Below, one piece after another: positions 49,617 to 58,393 of a stretch of 64,000 nucleotides of DNA. The translations under genes were made by a program, and so were the position numbers. The notes beneath the pieces are model-generated. The model ran no database searches. It was not told where the DNA came from and saw only the letters and a list, made by a program, of their open reading frames with translations. Every line of letters starts with the position of its first letter. The first letter of the stretch is position 1. The DNA comes from Bacillota bacterium (GTDB lineage: Bacteria > Bacillota > Clostridia > Caldicoprobacterales > DTU083). Location: assembly GCA_029549985.1 (NCBI GenBank), contig JAKPIB010000015.1, positions 1-64,000 of the forward strand, given 5' to 3'.

Positions 49617-50291
49617 GTGTCGTGTATTATAAAAACGATTAACTTATCCCGTCAGTTCAAATCAGGACATGAAACTGTCGATGCTTTGAAGGATGTAAAC
49701 ATCGAAATCCAGGAAGGGACCCTCACGATGCTCAGGGGAAGGTCCGGTTCAGGCAAGACTACGCTGATCAACCTGCTGGGCGCCTTGGATAAGCCGACAA
49801 AGGGCTACATATATTTCGGTGGTGAGGAGATCACCCAGCTGCCGGAGGCTAAGAGGGATCTGCTTCGAAGGAACAAGATGGGCTTCGTGTTTCAATCCAT
49901 TGCTCTGATGCCCCTCATGTCTGCATATGAAAATGTGGAGTTTGCGCTTAGGATAGCGGGATACGGCAAGAACAGGATGAAGGCTAGAGTTGAGGAATGC
50001 TTGTCAATAGTGAATCTTGCTGGCAGGATGCATCACAGGCCTCAGGAGCTTTCCGGCGGAGAGCAGCAGCGCGTCGCCATAGCCAGGGCGATCGCTCACA
50101 GGCCCAAGGTCATTTTTGCCGATGAGCCGACAGCTGAGCTTGATACCGGTATGGGGCGGCAGGTCATACGGCTGCTGAAGAACCTGACGGGGAGGGAGGG
50201 CCTGACGGTGGTCCTCACGACTCATGATCCGGAGCTGCTCGAGCTGGCTGATTGTGTATATACATTAGAGGACGGCATGATCACAGAATAA
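49617..50291 (+). CDS. ABC transporter ATP-binding protein, LolD/MacB type
   Basis: 224 residues from GTG 49617, behind AGGGGG at 49604-49609; the frame extends further up without a ribosome site. Walker A GRSGSGKTT near 42, signature [10 protein letters not shown] near 140, Walker B VIFADEPTAELD. The type energises FtsX/MacB-like membrane proteins. It is followed after 16 bases by a second ATPase of the same type, but no permease gene is present in the neighbourhood. Confidence 0.9.
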   Translation: MSCIIKTINLSRQFKSGHETVDALKDVNIEIQEGTLTMLRGRSGSGKTTLINLLGALDKPTKGYIYFGGEEITQLPEAKRDLLRRNKMGFVFQSIALMPLMSAYENVEFALRIAGYGKNRMKARVEECLSIVNLAGRMHHRPQELSGGEQQRVAIARAIAHRPKVIFADEPTAELDTGMGRQVIRLLKNLTGREGLTVVLTTHDPELLELADCVYTLEDGMITE

Positions 50292-50307
50292 GCGGAGGAT
50301 AAGTGCC

Positions 50308-51210
50308 TTGATACGTTGCGAAAACCTGGTCAAAATTTACAAAACTGCCGAGCTGGAGGTCATAGCCCTTCAAGGGCTTGACCTGTCAGTAGAAGATGGA
50401 GAGCTTATGGCTATAATCGGCAACAGCGGCAGCGGGAAATCTACCCTGCTAAATATCCTGGGCGGTCTGGACAGGCCTTCGGCAGGTACTGTAATGGTGG
50501 ACAACAAGGACCTGCTCAAGCTGACTGACCAGCAGCTGGTGAAGTATAAAAGGGAGACAGTCGGCTTTGTTTGGCAGAACAACGCACGCAACCTGATCCC
50601 TTATCTGACTGCGCTGGAAAATGTAGAACTGCCTATGATAATAAGCGGAAAGGCAAAGCGCGATAGAGCTCTGGAGCTTTTGGACATGGTAGGGCTGTCC
50701 CACCGGCGCAATAACAAGCTGAGCCAGCTATCCGGCGGGGAACAGCAGAGGGTCGCAATCGCCATTGCCCTTGCCAACAAGCCCAGGCTGTTGCTGGCAG
50801 ATGAACCGACTGGTGCGGTGGATACCAGGACAGCAGATCAGATCCTGGACGTGTTCAGGGAGTTCAATAGAACATACGGCATTACCATCGTTATTGTTAC
50901 CCATGACCGCCAGCTGTCCAGAAAGGTAGACCGGGTCGTCGCTATCCGGGATGGCAGGACCAGCAGCGAGTTTATACGCAAGAAAAACAGTTCTGAGGAA
51001 TTGGCTGAGGCCCTGACAGGCTCGAATGAAAGGGCAGCGATAGAAGAGGAGACTCACGAGGAGCTGGCGGTGATCGACAAAGCAGGACGGGTACAGATAC
51101 CGAAGGAGTATCTGGAGTCTTTAGGTCTGTCGGGCAGGAACAAGATCAAGATAGAGCTGGACAACAACAGGATCATACTGGTTCCGCCGGAAAGCCGGAA
51201 TATGAACTAA
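50308..51210 (+). CDS. ABC ATP-binding protein with C-terminal SpoVT/AbrB-like domain
   Basis: 300 residues from TTG 50308, nine bases behind GGAGG. The first 215 residues are a LolD-like ATPase (GNSGSGKST near 39, [22 protein letters not shown]). After a charged linker, residues about 252-294 ([20 protein letters not shown], then [15 protein letters not shown]) form a swapped-hairpin AbrB-like unit, known from transition-state regulators and antitoxins as a DNA-binding or dimerising module. The fusion suggests dimerisation or gene control coupled to transport. A bidirectional terminator follows. Confidence 0.85.
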   Translation: MIRCENLVKIYKTAELEVIALQGLDLSVEDGELMAIIGNSGSGKSTLLNILGGLDRPSAGTVMVDNKDLLKLTDQQLVKYKRETVGFVWQNNARNLIPYLTALENVELPMIISGKAKRDRALELLDMVGLSHRRNNKLSQLSGGEQQRVAIAIALANKPRLLLADEPTGAVDTRTADQILDVFREFNRTYGITIVIVTHDRQLSRKVDRVVAIRDGRTSSEFIRKKNSSEELAEALTGSNERAAIEEETHEELAVIDKAGRVQIPKEYLESLGLSGRNKIKIELDNNRIILVPPESRNMN

Positions 51211-51294
51211 GCAAATACTGACATCCTGACTGAGGAATCAGCCGATATCCAATTTATTATCAGACCAAGGACAAGCATCGATATAAAGTAAAAT

Positions 51295-51326
51295 AGCAAG
51301 CCGCCTTATGGGCGGCTTGCTGTTTG
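51295..51326. terminator. Bidirectional terminator between ABC ATPase and chemoreceptor
   Basis: Eleven-base-pair perfect stem AGCAAGCCGCC/GGCGGCTTGCT (51295-51305 with 51311-51321), short loop, T-rich tail on the plus side; convergent genes on both sides. Confidence 0.8.
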
Positions 51327-51346
51327 GGTCATATATTCTAATGCTA

Positions 51347-52624
51347 TTAGATCTTGTATATCTCAACGTACTTTCTGAGCCTTTGAGCCAGTACATTCAG
51401 CTCTCTTGCGGAGCTTGTCATGGAGTTGATGATCTCCTTCTGCTCCTGGGTGCTTGCTGCTACCTGCTGGCTGGAAGCGGCTGCTTCCTCAGATACTGCA
51501 GAAATGTTCTGGATAGCGTTGATGGCGTCATTTTTACTCTGCTCCATGACTTTGGCAGCTTCAACGACCTGATCTATTTTTTCAGATATGGTGTTCATTC
51601 CGTCTGCTATCTGTTGGAATGTCAGTATGGTATTATCAACTGCCTGGGATTGTGTTGCCATAACACTGTGAGTATGCTCCAGGATCTCAGAAGCGTGGTC
51701 AGCCTCCTTGATGATGCCTTCCATTATGCTTTCGATCTGGTCGGTCGCCCTTTTGCTGTTGTCAGCCAGCTTCCTGACTTCATCTGCAACAACTGCAAAA
51801 CCAAGGCCTGCTTCTCCGGCTCTGGCAGCCTCGATAGCTGCATTCAATGCCAGAAGGTTGGTCTGGGTGGCTATCGTGTTGATCGTTGTGACAAACTGGC
51901 CTATTTCTTTTGATTTGTCTATAAATGAGGTTATAAACTCAGATACCTTTCCGGTCGTGCTCGTACTTTCTTCATTTGCCTGCTTCAGTGAGTTGATGGC
52001 GTCGATGCCCTTTCTATTGAGTTCGATCATATCCTTGGAGGCTTCGGCAACATTGAAGGAGTGCTCGGCAACTCGGTTTATCTGCTCAGACAAGCCCATA
52101 ATCAGGTTAACGCCTTTCTCTGCTTCGGATGCCTGCTCTGAAGCTCCTCTGGCTATTTCATTCATCGTCATTGAAATATCGTCTATCGAAGTATTTACTT
52201 TTTCGTAATTGCTGCTGAACACGTCGGAGGTCTCAAGCAGCTGCTTTGACAGGTCATTGAAGGTCGTCATTATGTTGCGCAGATCATCGATCATTGCCTT
52301 GAAGCTGGTAGCCACTTCCTCCAGCCCTTCCAGCTCTGAGAGATCAAGCACTGATTCGCTCAGGTCCTTGGTCCTGATCCTGTCCATTATGTAGCTGGTC
52401 GACCTCATCCTGCGATTGGAGGCACCAACCAACAAGGCAGTAACACCCAACAGCGAGCCCAGCATGAAAACAAGCAGCATGATGAACTGCAGTCCTGTTA
52501 TCTGCCAATCCGGACCGATAATCGGCTTCAGGATAGCTAGTAACACGATACCGAGAATAGATACGAATAAAAACGGTTTCTTGAGGAAAACAATAACTAG
52601 CTTGTCTAACAGCGATTTATTCAT
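51347..52624 (-). CDS. Methyl-accepting chemotaxis protein without extracellular sensor domain
   Basis: 425 residues. Two closely spaced membrane segments (about 16-34 and 42-66) with only a handful of residues between them, a HAMP-like helical stretch, and a long signalling coiled coil whose tip has the conserved [23 protein letters not shown] near 265. It ends in helices with possible methylation Gln/Glu residues. Lacking a ligand-binding domain, it may sense through the membrane, cytoplasm or partner proteins. No other che gene is in the window. Confidence 0.92.
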   Translation of the reverse strand: MNKSLLDKLVIVFLKKPFLFVSILGIVLLAILKPIIGPDWQITGLQFIMLLVFMLGSLLGVTALLVGASNRRMRSTSYIMDRIRTKDLSESVLDLSELEGLEEVATSFKAMIDDLRNIMTTFNDLSKQLLETSDVFSSNYEKVNTSIDDISMTMNEIARGASEQASEAEKGVNLIMGLSEQINRVAEHSFNVAEASKDMIELNRKGIDAINSLKQANEESTSTTGKVSEFITSFIDKSKEIGQFVTTINTIATQTNLLALNAAIEAARAGEAGLGFAVVADEVRKLADNSKRATDQIESIMEGIIKEADHASEILEHTHSVMATQSQAVDNTILTFQQIADGMNTISEKIDQVVEAAKVMEQSKNDAINAIQNISAVSEEAAASSQQVAASTQEQKEIINSMTSSARELNVLAQRLRKYVEIYKI

Positions 52625-52689
52625 AACATAACCTCCAGTATAATTCTATGTAAATTATAGCATTTTTCAAATTATTTAGTAAAGGCATT

Positions 52690-52746
52690 TTGACGGAAAA
52701 CAAATAAATATGTATAATTGACTCATACTGTATTATTGTATACAAT
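52690..52746 (+). promoter_or_regulatory. Overlapping promoters of the aconitase operon
   Basis: Two candidates, both with 17-base spacers: TTGACG (52690-52695) with TATAAT (52713-52718), and TTGACT (52718-52723) with TACAAT (52741-52746). The second -10 falls inside the palindrome at 52735-52746. Confidence 0.65.
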
Positions 52747-52775
52747 TATACCATAGTATTAATATACCATAGTAT
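52735..52775 (+). promoter_or_regulatory. Palindromic operator cluster, probable GntR/FCD site
   Basis: ATTGTATACAAT at 52735-52746 is a perfect 12-bp palindrome of the TTGTATACAA type bound by FadR/FCD-class GntR regulators. It is followed by two direct copies of ATACCATAGTAT (52748-52759 and 52764-52775, 16 bases apart), each a short inverted repeat ATAC-n4-GTAT. They lie 44-84 bases before the aconitase ATG, and a GntR/FCD gene is the next gene after aconitase, so autoregulation is likely. Confidence 0.6.
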
Positions 52776-52818
52776 CAAGCAAATATAATGTAACACATAT
52801 CAAGACGGGAGGTTTACC

Positions 52819-54750
52819 ATGGGTTACAATATTACGCAGAAAATAATAAAAGGTCACCTGGTATCCGGTTCGATGGCTCCAGGCAGCGAAATCGCCATAG
52901 TGATAGACCAGACCCTGACACAGGATTCTACCGGTACGATGGCATACCTCCAGTTTGAGGCCATGGGGGTGCCGAGGGTAAAGACAAAAAAATCTGTGGC
53001 ATATATTGACCATAATACACTTCAGCAAGGCTTTGAGAATGCAGATGATCATAAATATATACAGACCGTAGCTTCAAAGCATGGAGTATACTTTTCAAGA
53101 CCGGGCAACGGCATCTGTCACCAGGTCCACCTCGAGAGATTCGGCAGACCGGGCTGGACGCTCCTGGGCTCTGACAGCCATACGCCCACCGCGGGAGGCA
53201 TAGGCATGCTGGCCATAGGTGCAGGCGGCCTGGACGTGGCCGTAGCTATGGCGGGAGGACCTTATCATCTGGCCATGCCAAAGGTATGCAGGGTTACGCT
53301 CAAGGGGAGGCTGCAGCCCTGGGTTTCGGCCAAGGACATCATACTGAAAATACTGATGATGCTCAGCGTAAAAGGTGGGGTAGGAATGGTACTGGAGTAT
53401 GCCGGCCCCGGTGTTGCATACTTGACAGTGCCTGAGAGGTCCACGATAACCAACATGGGTGCAGAGCTTGGTGCGACGACATCGATTTTCCCCAGTGATG
53501 AGCAGACCAGGCTCTTTATGAGGGCTCAGGGCAGGGAGGATGAGTGGATACCGCTGGAAGCGGATCCGGATGCGATATATGATGAAGAGATCGAGATCGA
53601 CCTGAGCAAGCTGGAGCCCATGATCGCCAGACCCCACAGCCCTGATAATGCTGTTCCTGTCAGTGAAGTTAAGGACCTGAAGGTCGACCAGGTGGCGATC
53701 GGAAGCTGCACCAACTCGTCATACCTTGACCTGATGAAGACCGCCAGGATACTCAAGGGCAAGACCGTGCATCCAAATGTGAGCCTGGTGATCGCGCCGG
53801 GATCCAAGCAGGTATATTCCATGCTTGCCAGGAACGGTGCCCTTGCAGACCTGATCGATGCAGGCGCCAGGATCCTGGAGTCGGCATGCGGCCCGTGCAT
53901 AGGCATGGGTCAGGCGCCTGCCACAGGGGCTGTCTCCTTGAGGACCTTCAACCGCAACTTCTATGGAAGAAGCGGGACATTGAGCGCCCATGTATACCTT
54001 GTGAGCCCTGAAGTGGCTGCTGTTTCGGCCCTGACCGGAGTGCTTACCGATCCCCGCGAATTTGGCGAGCCTCCCAGGATCGACCTGCCTGAAAGCTTTC
54101 TGATAAATGACAACGGCATAATACCGCCAGCAGAGGACCCTGACAGCGTTGAGATAGTACGAGGCCCCAATATCAAGCCATTCCCTGTTAACGATGAGCT
54201 GCCCCGTGTTGTCAGGGGCACGGTGCTCCTGAAGATGGAGGACAACATCACCACGGATCATATAATGCCGTCAAATGCAAAGCTTCTGCCCTTCAGGTCC
54301 AATATACCCTATTTGTCGGACTACTGCCTTACTCCGGTGGACAGCGATTTCCCAAAACGTGCCAAGGATAACGGCGGCGGTTTCCTGGTGGCCGGACATA
54401 ATTACGGCCAGGGCTCGAGCCGCGAGCATGCTGCCCTGGTACCTCTTTACCTGGGCATCAAAGGCGTGATAGCCAAGTCCTTTGCCCGTATACACAGGTC
54501 CAACCTGATAAATTCCGGCATACTGCCGCTTGTGTTCAGCGATGAGGCGGATTATGACAAGCTCAGCCAGGGGGACGACCTTGTGATCGAGGATGCTGAT
54601 TCCCAGGTCAAAGCTGGTGATTTGATCGAAATAAAGGATCTGACCAGGGGGATCACTGTAAAGGCACTTTTAAGGCTCTCGCCAAGGGAGAGGGAGATAA
54701 TCCTCGCAGGCGGGCTGCTGAACCTTACAAGGAAAGCTGCATTAGAATAG
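52819..54750 (+). CDS. Aconitate hydratase, short (IPMI/homoaconitase-like) type
   Basis: 643-residue cytoplasmic [4Fe-4S] enzyme that interconverts citrate and isocitrate. Cluster ligands C297 (GSCTNSS), C357 and C360 (ACGPCIG) are present; LGSDSHTPTAGGIGMLAIG near 118 and the C-terminal swivel domain with GQGSSREHAAL near 535 complete the fold. The length is that of the Aquifex-type/mitochondrial-like aconitases of Clostridia rather than the 900-residue AcnA. It is probably co-transcribed with the GntR gene 35 bases downstream. A homologous dehydratase (2-methyl- or homoaconitate) cannot be excluded. Confidence 0.9.
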   Translation: MGYNITQKIIKGHLVSGSMAPGSEIAIVIDQTLTQDSTGTMAYLQFEAMGVPRVKTKKSVAYIDHNTLQQGFENADDHKYIQTVASKHGVYFSRPGNGICHQVHLERFGRPGWTLLGSDSHTPTAGGIGMLAIGAGGLDVAVAMAGGPYHLAMPKVCRVTLKGRLQPWVSAKDIILKILMMLSVKGGVGMVLEYAGPGVAYLTVPERSTITNMGAELGATTSIFPSDEQTRLFMRAQGREDEWIPLEADPDAIYDEEIEIDLSKLEPMIARPHSPDNAVPVSEVKDLKVDQVAIGSCTNSSYLDLMKTARILKGKTVHPNVSLVIAPGSKQVYSMLARNGALADLIDAGARILESACGPCIGMGQAPATGAVSLRTFNRNFYGRSGTLSAHVYLVSPEVAAVSALTGVLTDPREFGEPPRIDLPESFLINDNGIIPPAEDPDSVEIVRGPNIKPFPVNDELPRVVRGTVLLKMEDNITTDHIMPSNAKLLPFRSNIPYLSDYCLTPVDSDFPKRAKDNGGGFLVAGHNYGQGSSREHAALVPLYLGIKGVIAKSFARIHRSNLINSGILPLVFSDEADYDKLSQGDDLVIEDADSQVKAGDLIEIKDLTRGITVKALLRLSPREREIILAGGLLNLTRKAALE

Positions 54751-54785
54751 GCCTATGCCAGAAAGGCTGTTCGGGAGGAACTGAA

Positions 54786-55478
54786 GTGGATTTCAGGTTG
54801 AAGGACCCATCCTATTCCGATGAACTGTCCCTGCGTCAGCAGGTTTTCAACTACATCCTGGAAGCGGTGTTGAGCGGCCGGTTCAAGCCCGGTGAACCCC
54901 TTACCGAGCTTAAGCTGGCCGAGGAGCTCGGAGTCAGCAGGACCCCGGTACGGGAGGCCTTGAGGCAGTTGGAGTATGAAGGGCTTGCATCGTCCATACC
55001 AAACAAAGGGGTCATAGTAAACGGTATTTCGGAAACCGATATCGAGGAGATTTATGCCATCAGAGCCCTCGTAGAAGGACTTGCAGTAAAATGGGCGGCG
55101 GAGCGCATAACAGATAAGCAACGGAGTGACCTGGAGGAGACCTTCGAGCTGATGAGCTTTTACACAAGGAAAAAGGACTACCAGCAGCTGGGGAAATATG
55201 ATGCCAGATTCCACAACCTGCTCTTTGATTCCTGCCAAAGCAAGGTGCTCAGGCATATCCTGCGCATGCTCATGCGTTATGTGGAGCATGCCAGGATCGG
55301 CTCGTTCAGGGTGTCTGAGCGGGCGGAGCAAGCTCTTGAGGAACATAGGGCGATCCTTGAGGCTGTTCTTGAGGGCAGCGCTGATAAAGCCCGGGATTTG
55401 ATGACCATGCATATAAACAATGCCCTGGTAAACCTGATGGAGCAGAGAAAGGCCGGCGAGAAAAAGGATCAGGCATAG
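54786..55478 (+). CDS. GntR-family regulator with FCD domain
   Basis: 230 residues from GTG 54786, behind GGGAGG at 54773-54778. N-terminal winged helix (LAEELGVSRTPVREALRQLEYEGL, split in two helices, residues 38-61) and a helical FCD ligand domain (about 80-220) with the metal/ligand residues DARFHNLLF near 137 and EHRAILEAV near 184. Such regulators bind small organic acids and repress by binding TnGTAnnACnA-type palindromes; the match upstream of aconitase is at 52735-52746. Ligand unknown, an organic acid such as citrate is plausible. Confidence 0.92.
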   Translation: MDFRLKDPSYSDELSLRQQVFNYILEAVLSGRFKPGEPLTELKLAEELGVSRTPVREALRQLEYEGLASSIPNKGVIVNGISETDIEEIYAIRALVEGLAVKWAAERITDKQRSDLEETFELMSFYTRKKDYQQLGKYDARFHNLLFDSCQSKVLRHILRMLMRYVEHARIGSFRVSERAEQALEEHRAILEAVLEGSADKARDLMTMHINNALVNLMEQRKAGEKKDQA

Positions 55479-55489
55479 AACATCCTGTC

Positions 55490-57415
55490 CTATTCCTGAT
55501 CCTCTTGCAGCATCAGCCATTCGTTATATTTTGCATCCAGATCAGTCTTGGTTTTGTTGTACAATTGCTGTATCTCAAGCATCCGGTCTATGTCATTATA
55601 CAGGTCCGGGCTGCACATTTCTGCTTCAAGTTTTTTCACTTCCTGTTCGAGAGTCTTAATTGCTTCCTCAAGGTCAGACAGGAGCTGTTTGAAGGCTTTC
55701 TTTTTCTGCCTGTCGAGCTGCTCCTTTTTTCTTTGCTCCTTCAGCGCAGTCCTGGTCAATGCAGGTACTTTTTCGGCTTCCAGGCGCTTTAGTTCCTCAA
55801 GATAGGCCTTTTTAGCGATATAATCGTCGTAGTTGCCCTGATACTCCGTTACAGACATGTTTTCCAGCACCAGGATACGATCTGCGATCTTGTTCAGAAA
55901 ATACCGGTCGTGGGATATGACCAGTATGGAGCCGTCATAGCCGCTGAGCGCATTCTCCAGCACTTCCTTTGAAGCCATATCGAGATGGTTTGTCGGCTCG
56001 TCCAGCAGCAGGAAGTTGTTTTGGGCAAGCATCAGCTTTGCGAGGATGACCCGCCCCCGTTCGCCGCCGCTCAAGGAACCGATAGGCTTGAAAACATCAT
56101 CGCCCCTGAACAAAAACAAGGCCAGGGCATTCCTGATCTCCCCGGTGGTCAGGTGAGGGAAGGCGCTGCTAAGTTCATCTATCAGGGTGTTGGCCGGATC
56201 CAGGCTGGTCTGCTCCTGATCATAATAACCGATATCCACTCCGGTGCCAAAGCGGATCTCACCATGTAATGGCTTAAGCTTTCCAAGCAGCAGCCTGAAC
56301 AGGGTGGTCTTGCCAGTGCCGTTTGCTCCGATGATGCCGACCCGGTCGCCTTTTTCCATCCTGAAGGATACATTTTCGAACAGGCAGTTGTTACCAAAAG
56401 CCATGCTGAGCCCTTCGACGGAAAGCACGTCTCTGCCGCAATGGTTTTTAGCCTTGAAGGTCATGCGGATGTCCTCTGTGTAGACCGGCTTTTCGACCAG
56501 GGTCATTCTGGCAAGGGCCTTTTCACGGCTTTCCGCGGCCCTGATGCTTTTTTCCCGGTTATAGGATCTGTACCTGCGGATTATGGCTTCTTGCCGCTCG
56601 ATCTCCTTTTGCTGCTGCCTGTACTCCTTCTCCTGAAGCTCGACCTGCAGCCGTTTCTTTCTATGGTATTCAGTGTAATTGCCGGCAAAGACCTGGCCCT
56701 TGTGGTTTTCGATCTCCAGTATGGAATCGCAGACCCTGTCAAGGAAATAACGGTCATGTGAGATTATTATAACAGTACCGTCGTAGCCTTTTAGAAAATC
56801 CTCCAGCCACTGGACTGAATCCAGATCGAGGTAGTTGGTCGGCTCATCCAGCAGGAGGATCTCAGGCTTTTGCAGGAGGAGCCTGGCCATTGCGACCCTG
56901 GCCTTTTGGCCGCCGCTTAAGTGACTGACCGGCTTGCGATATTCATCCTGAGAAAAGCCCAGCCCGGTCAGGACTCCGCGCATAAGGCTTTCATAGCTGT
57001 AGCCGTTTTTTGCTTCAAACTCTTCGAGCAGACCTGCATATTCGTCTGCAAGTCTTTTGTACTCCAGGGTGGAGGTATCTTCATGCCTGGAAATCTCCAA
57101 CTCCAGGCTTCTTATCCTCTTTTCCATTTCCAAAACAGGCTCATAGACCTTGAGCAGCTCATCCCAGACCACGAGGTCCGACTCGACCGAGCTGTTTTGC
57201 TCAAGATGACCGATCGTGGCTCCTTTGGCCTTGTAAACGCTGCCGCTGTCCGGAGATATCGAACCTGTGATTATCCTGAATAGCGTTGTTTTACCGGAAC
57301 CGTTTGGGCCTACCACACCCATACGGGCACCTTCTGCCACAGAGAATGTGATCTTGTCCAGAATCAGGTCTATGCCATATGATTTGCTGATATCATCACA
57401 AGCCAGTATGATCAT
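55490..57415 (-). CDS. ydiF: ABC-F ATPase, YdiF type
   Basis: 641 residues from ATG 57415 (MIILACDDIS), behind AAGGAGAG on the minus strand; the longer frame to 57484 has no ribosome site. Two ABC domains (Walker A GPNGSGKTT near 36 and GANGTGKTT near 355, signatures LSGGQKARVA and LSGGERGRV), the ABC-F interdomain linker between them, and a C-terminal coiled coil (about 550-640). No membrane segments: a ribosome-associated translation factor. Divergent to rex, the same neighbourhood as ydiF-rex of B. subtilis, which supports the identification. Confidence 0.88.
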   Translation of the reverse strand: MIILACDDISKSYGIDLILDKITFSVAEGARMGVVGPNGSGKTTLFRIITGSISPDSGSVYKAKGATIGHLEQNSSVESDLVVWDELLKVYEPVLEMEKRIRSLELEISRHEDTSTLEYKRLADEYAGLLEEFEAKNGYSYESLMRGVLTGLGFSQDEYRKPVSHLSGGQKARVAMARLLLQKPEILLLDEPTNYLDLDSVQWLEDFLKGYDGTVIIISHDRYFLDRVCDSILEIENHKGQVFAGNYTEYHRKKRLQVELQEKEYRQQQKEIERQEAIIRRYRSYNREKSIRAAESREKALARMTLVEKPVYTEDIRMTFKAKNHCGRDVLSVEGLSMAFGNNCLFENVSFRMEKGDRVGIIGANGTGKTTLFRLLLGKLKPLHGEIRFGTGVDIGYYDQEQTSLDPANTLIDELSSAFPHLTTGEIRNALALFLFRGDDVFKPIGSLSGGERGRVILAKLMLAQNNFLLLDEPTNHLDMASKEVLENALSGYDGSILVISHDRYFLNKIADRILVLENMSVTEYQGNYDDYIAKKAYLEELKRLEAEKVPALTRTALKEQRKKEQLDRQKKKAFKQLLSDLEEAIKTLEQEVKKLEAEMCSPDLYNDIDRMLEIQQLYNKTKTDLDAKYNEWLMLQEDQE

Positions 57416-57509
57416 TGAACTCTCCTTATGCTCTGCATGTGCTACTATAATAATAGCAAAAACCCCCGGGAATGAAAAGCGCATCAGCCGGGCACTTTAT
57501 CCCTGGTTG

Positions 57510-57539
57510 TTGACAGGCATTATATATAAATAGTATAAT
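57510..57539 (+). promoter_or_regulatory. Promoter of rex
   Basis: TTGACA at 57510-57515 and TATAAT at 57534-57539, spacer 18. Just downstream TTGTTAAAAG (57540-57549) looks like half of a Rex operator, but the second half is not clear. Confidence 0.65.
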
Positions 57540-57576
57540 TTTGTTAAAAGATTGTCATATCGAGGGAGGTTTCCAT

Positions 57577-58215
57577 ATGGCGAGAAATGGCAGTTATGTG
57601 TCGGAAGCAGTCATACGTCGCATGCCGAAGTACTACAGGTACCTTGAGGACCTTGAAAAGACCGGAGTAGAAAGAGTTTCTTCCAAGGAGCTCAGCCAAC
57701 GCATGGGATTGACCGCCTCGAAAATCAGACAGGATTTCAACTGCTTCGGCGGCTTTGGCCAGCAGGGCTACGGATACAATGTATCAGATCTGAAAAAGGA
57801 GATAATGAAGATCCTTGGCCTTGACAGGACATACAATGTGATAATCGTCGGAGCGGGCAATATAGGCCAGGCCCTGGCAAACTATACAGGCTTTGAAAAG
57901 GAAGGGTTCTTCATAAAAGCTCTTTTTGATATAAATCCGAAGCTTATCGGCATGTCTATCAGGGATATCATGATCTATGACCTCGACAGCCTTGAAGATT
58001 TCCTTGCGAAAAATCCGATCGATATAGCTGTCATATCCACGCCAAAGGATAAAGCACAGGAAGTGGCCGACAGGCTGACCAGAAATGGCATTAAAAGCAT
58101 ATGGAACTTTGCCGCCATAGATGTGGCGGTACCCCGGGGTGTCATTGCTGAAAACGTGCATTTGAGCGACAGTCTTTATACCTTGTCATACCGCATCAGA
58201 GAAAGCCTTGAATAG
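57577..58215 (+). CDS. rex: Redox-sensing transcriptional repressor Rex
   Basis: 212 residues from ATG 57577, behind GGAGG at 57564-57568; this matches the family length, the upstream frame does not. N-terminal winged helix (SQRMGLTASKIRQDFNCFGGFGQQGYGYNV) is characteristic; the Rossmann domain with VGAGNIGQALANY near 92 binds NADH/NAD+. When NADH is low, Rex represses fermentation and electron-transfer genes. Monocistronic, with terminator at 58234-58273. Confidence 0.96.
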   Translation: MARNGSYVSEAVIRRMPKYYRYLEDLEKTGVERVSSKELSQRMGLTASKIRQDFNCFGGFGQQGYGYNVSDLKKEIMKILGLDRTYNVIIVGAGNIGQALANYTGFEKEGFFIKALFDINPKLIGMSIRDIMIYDLDSLEDFLAKNPIDIAVISTPKDKAQEVADRLTRNGIKSIWNFAAIDVAVPRGVIAENVHLSDSLYTLSYRIRESLE

Positions 58216-58233
58216 GAGATGAGCCGGATGTAA

Positions 58234-58273
58234 AAAGGACTTGCAGGCACAAGCGCTTCTGCAGGTCCTTTCT
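58234..58273 (+). terminator. Terminator of rex
   Basis: Thirteen-base stem AAAGGACTTGCAG/CTGCAGGTCCTTT (58234-58246 with 58259-58271, one G-T), ending in a T run. Confidence 0.8.
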
Positions 58274-58393
58274 TAGTTCTCTCTTGTCGGATATGCTTGG
58301 ATGGCTTGTTGCAGAGACATATGGCATTAGCTGATATTTTGCAGTACAATGTTATATATCGGGCAGGGCCAATGCTTTCATAGAGGTGACATT

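Noticed and set aside
57540-57549. Rex autoregulatory operator
   Set aside because: Only one half-site (TTGTTAAAAG) is visible; the inverted partner is missing, so it is mentioned under the promoter only.
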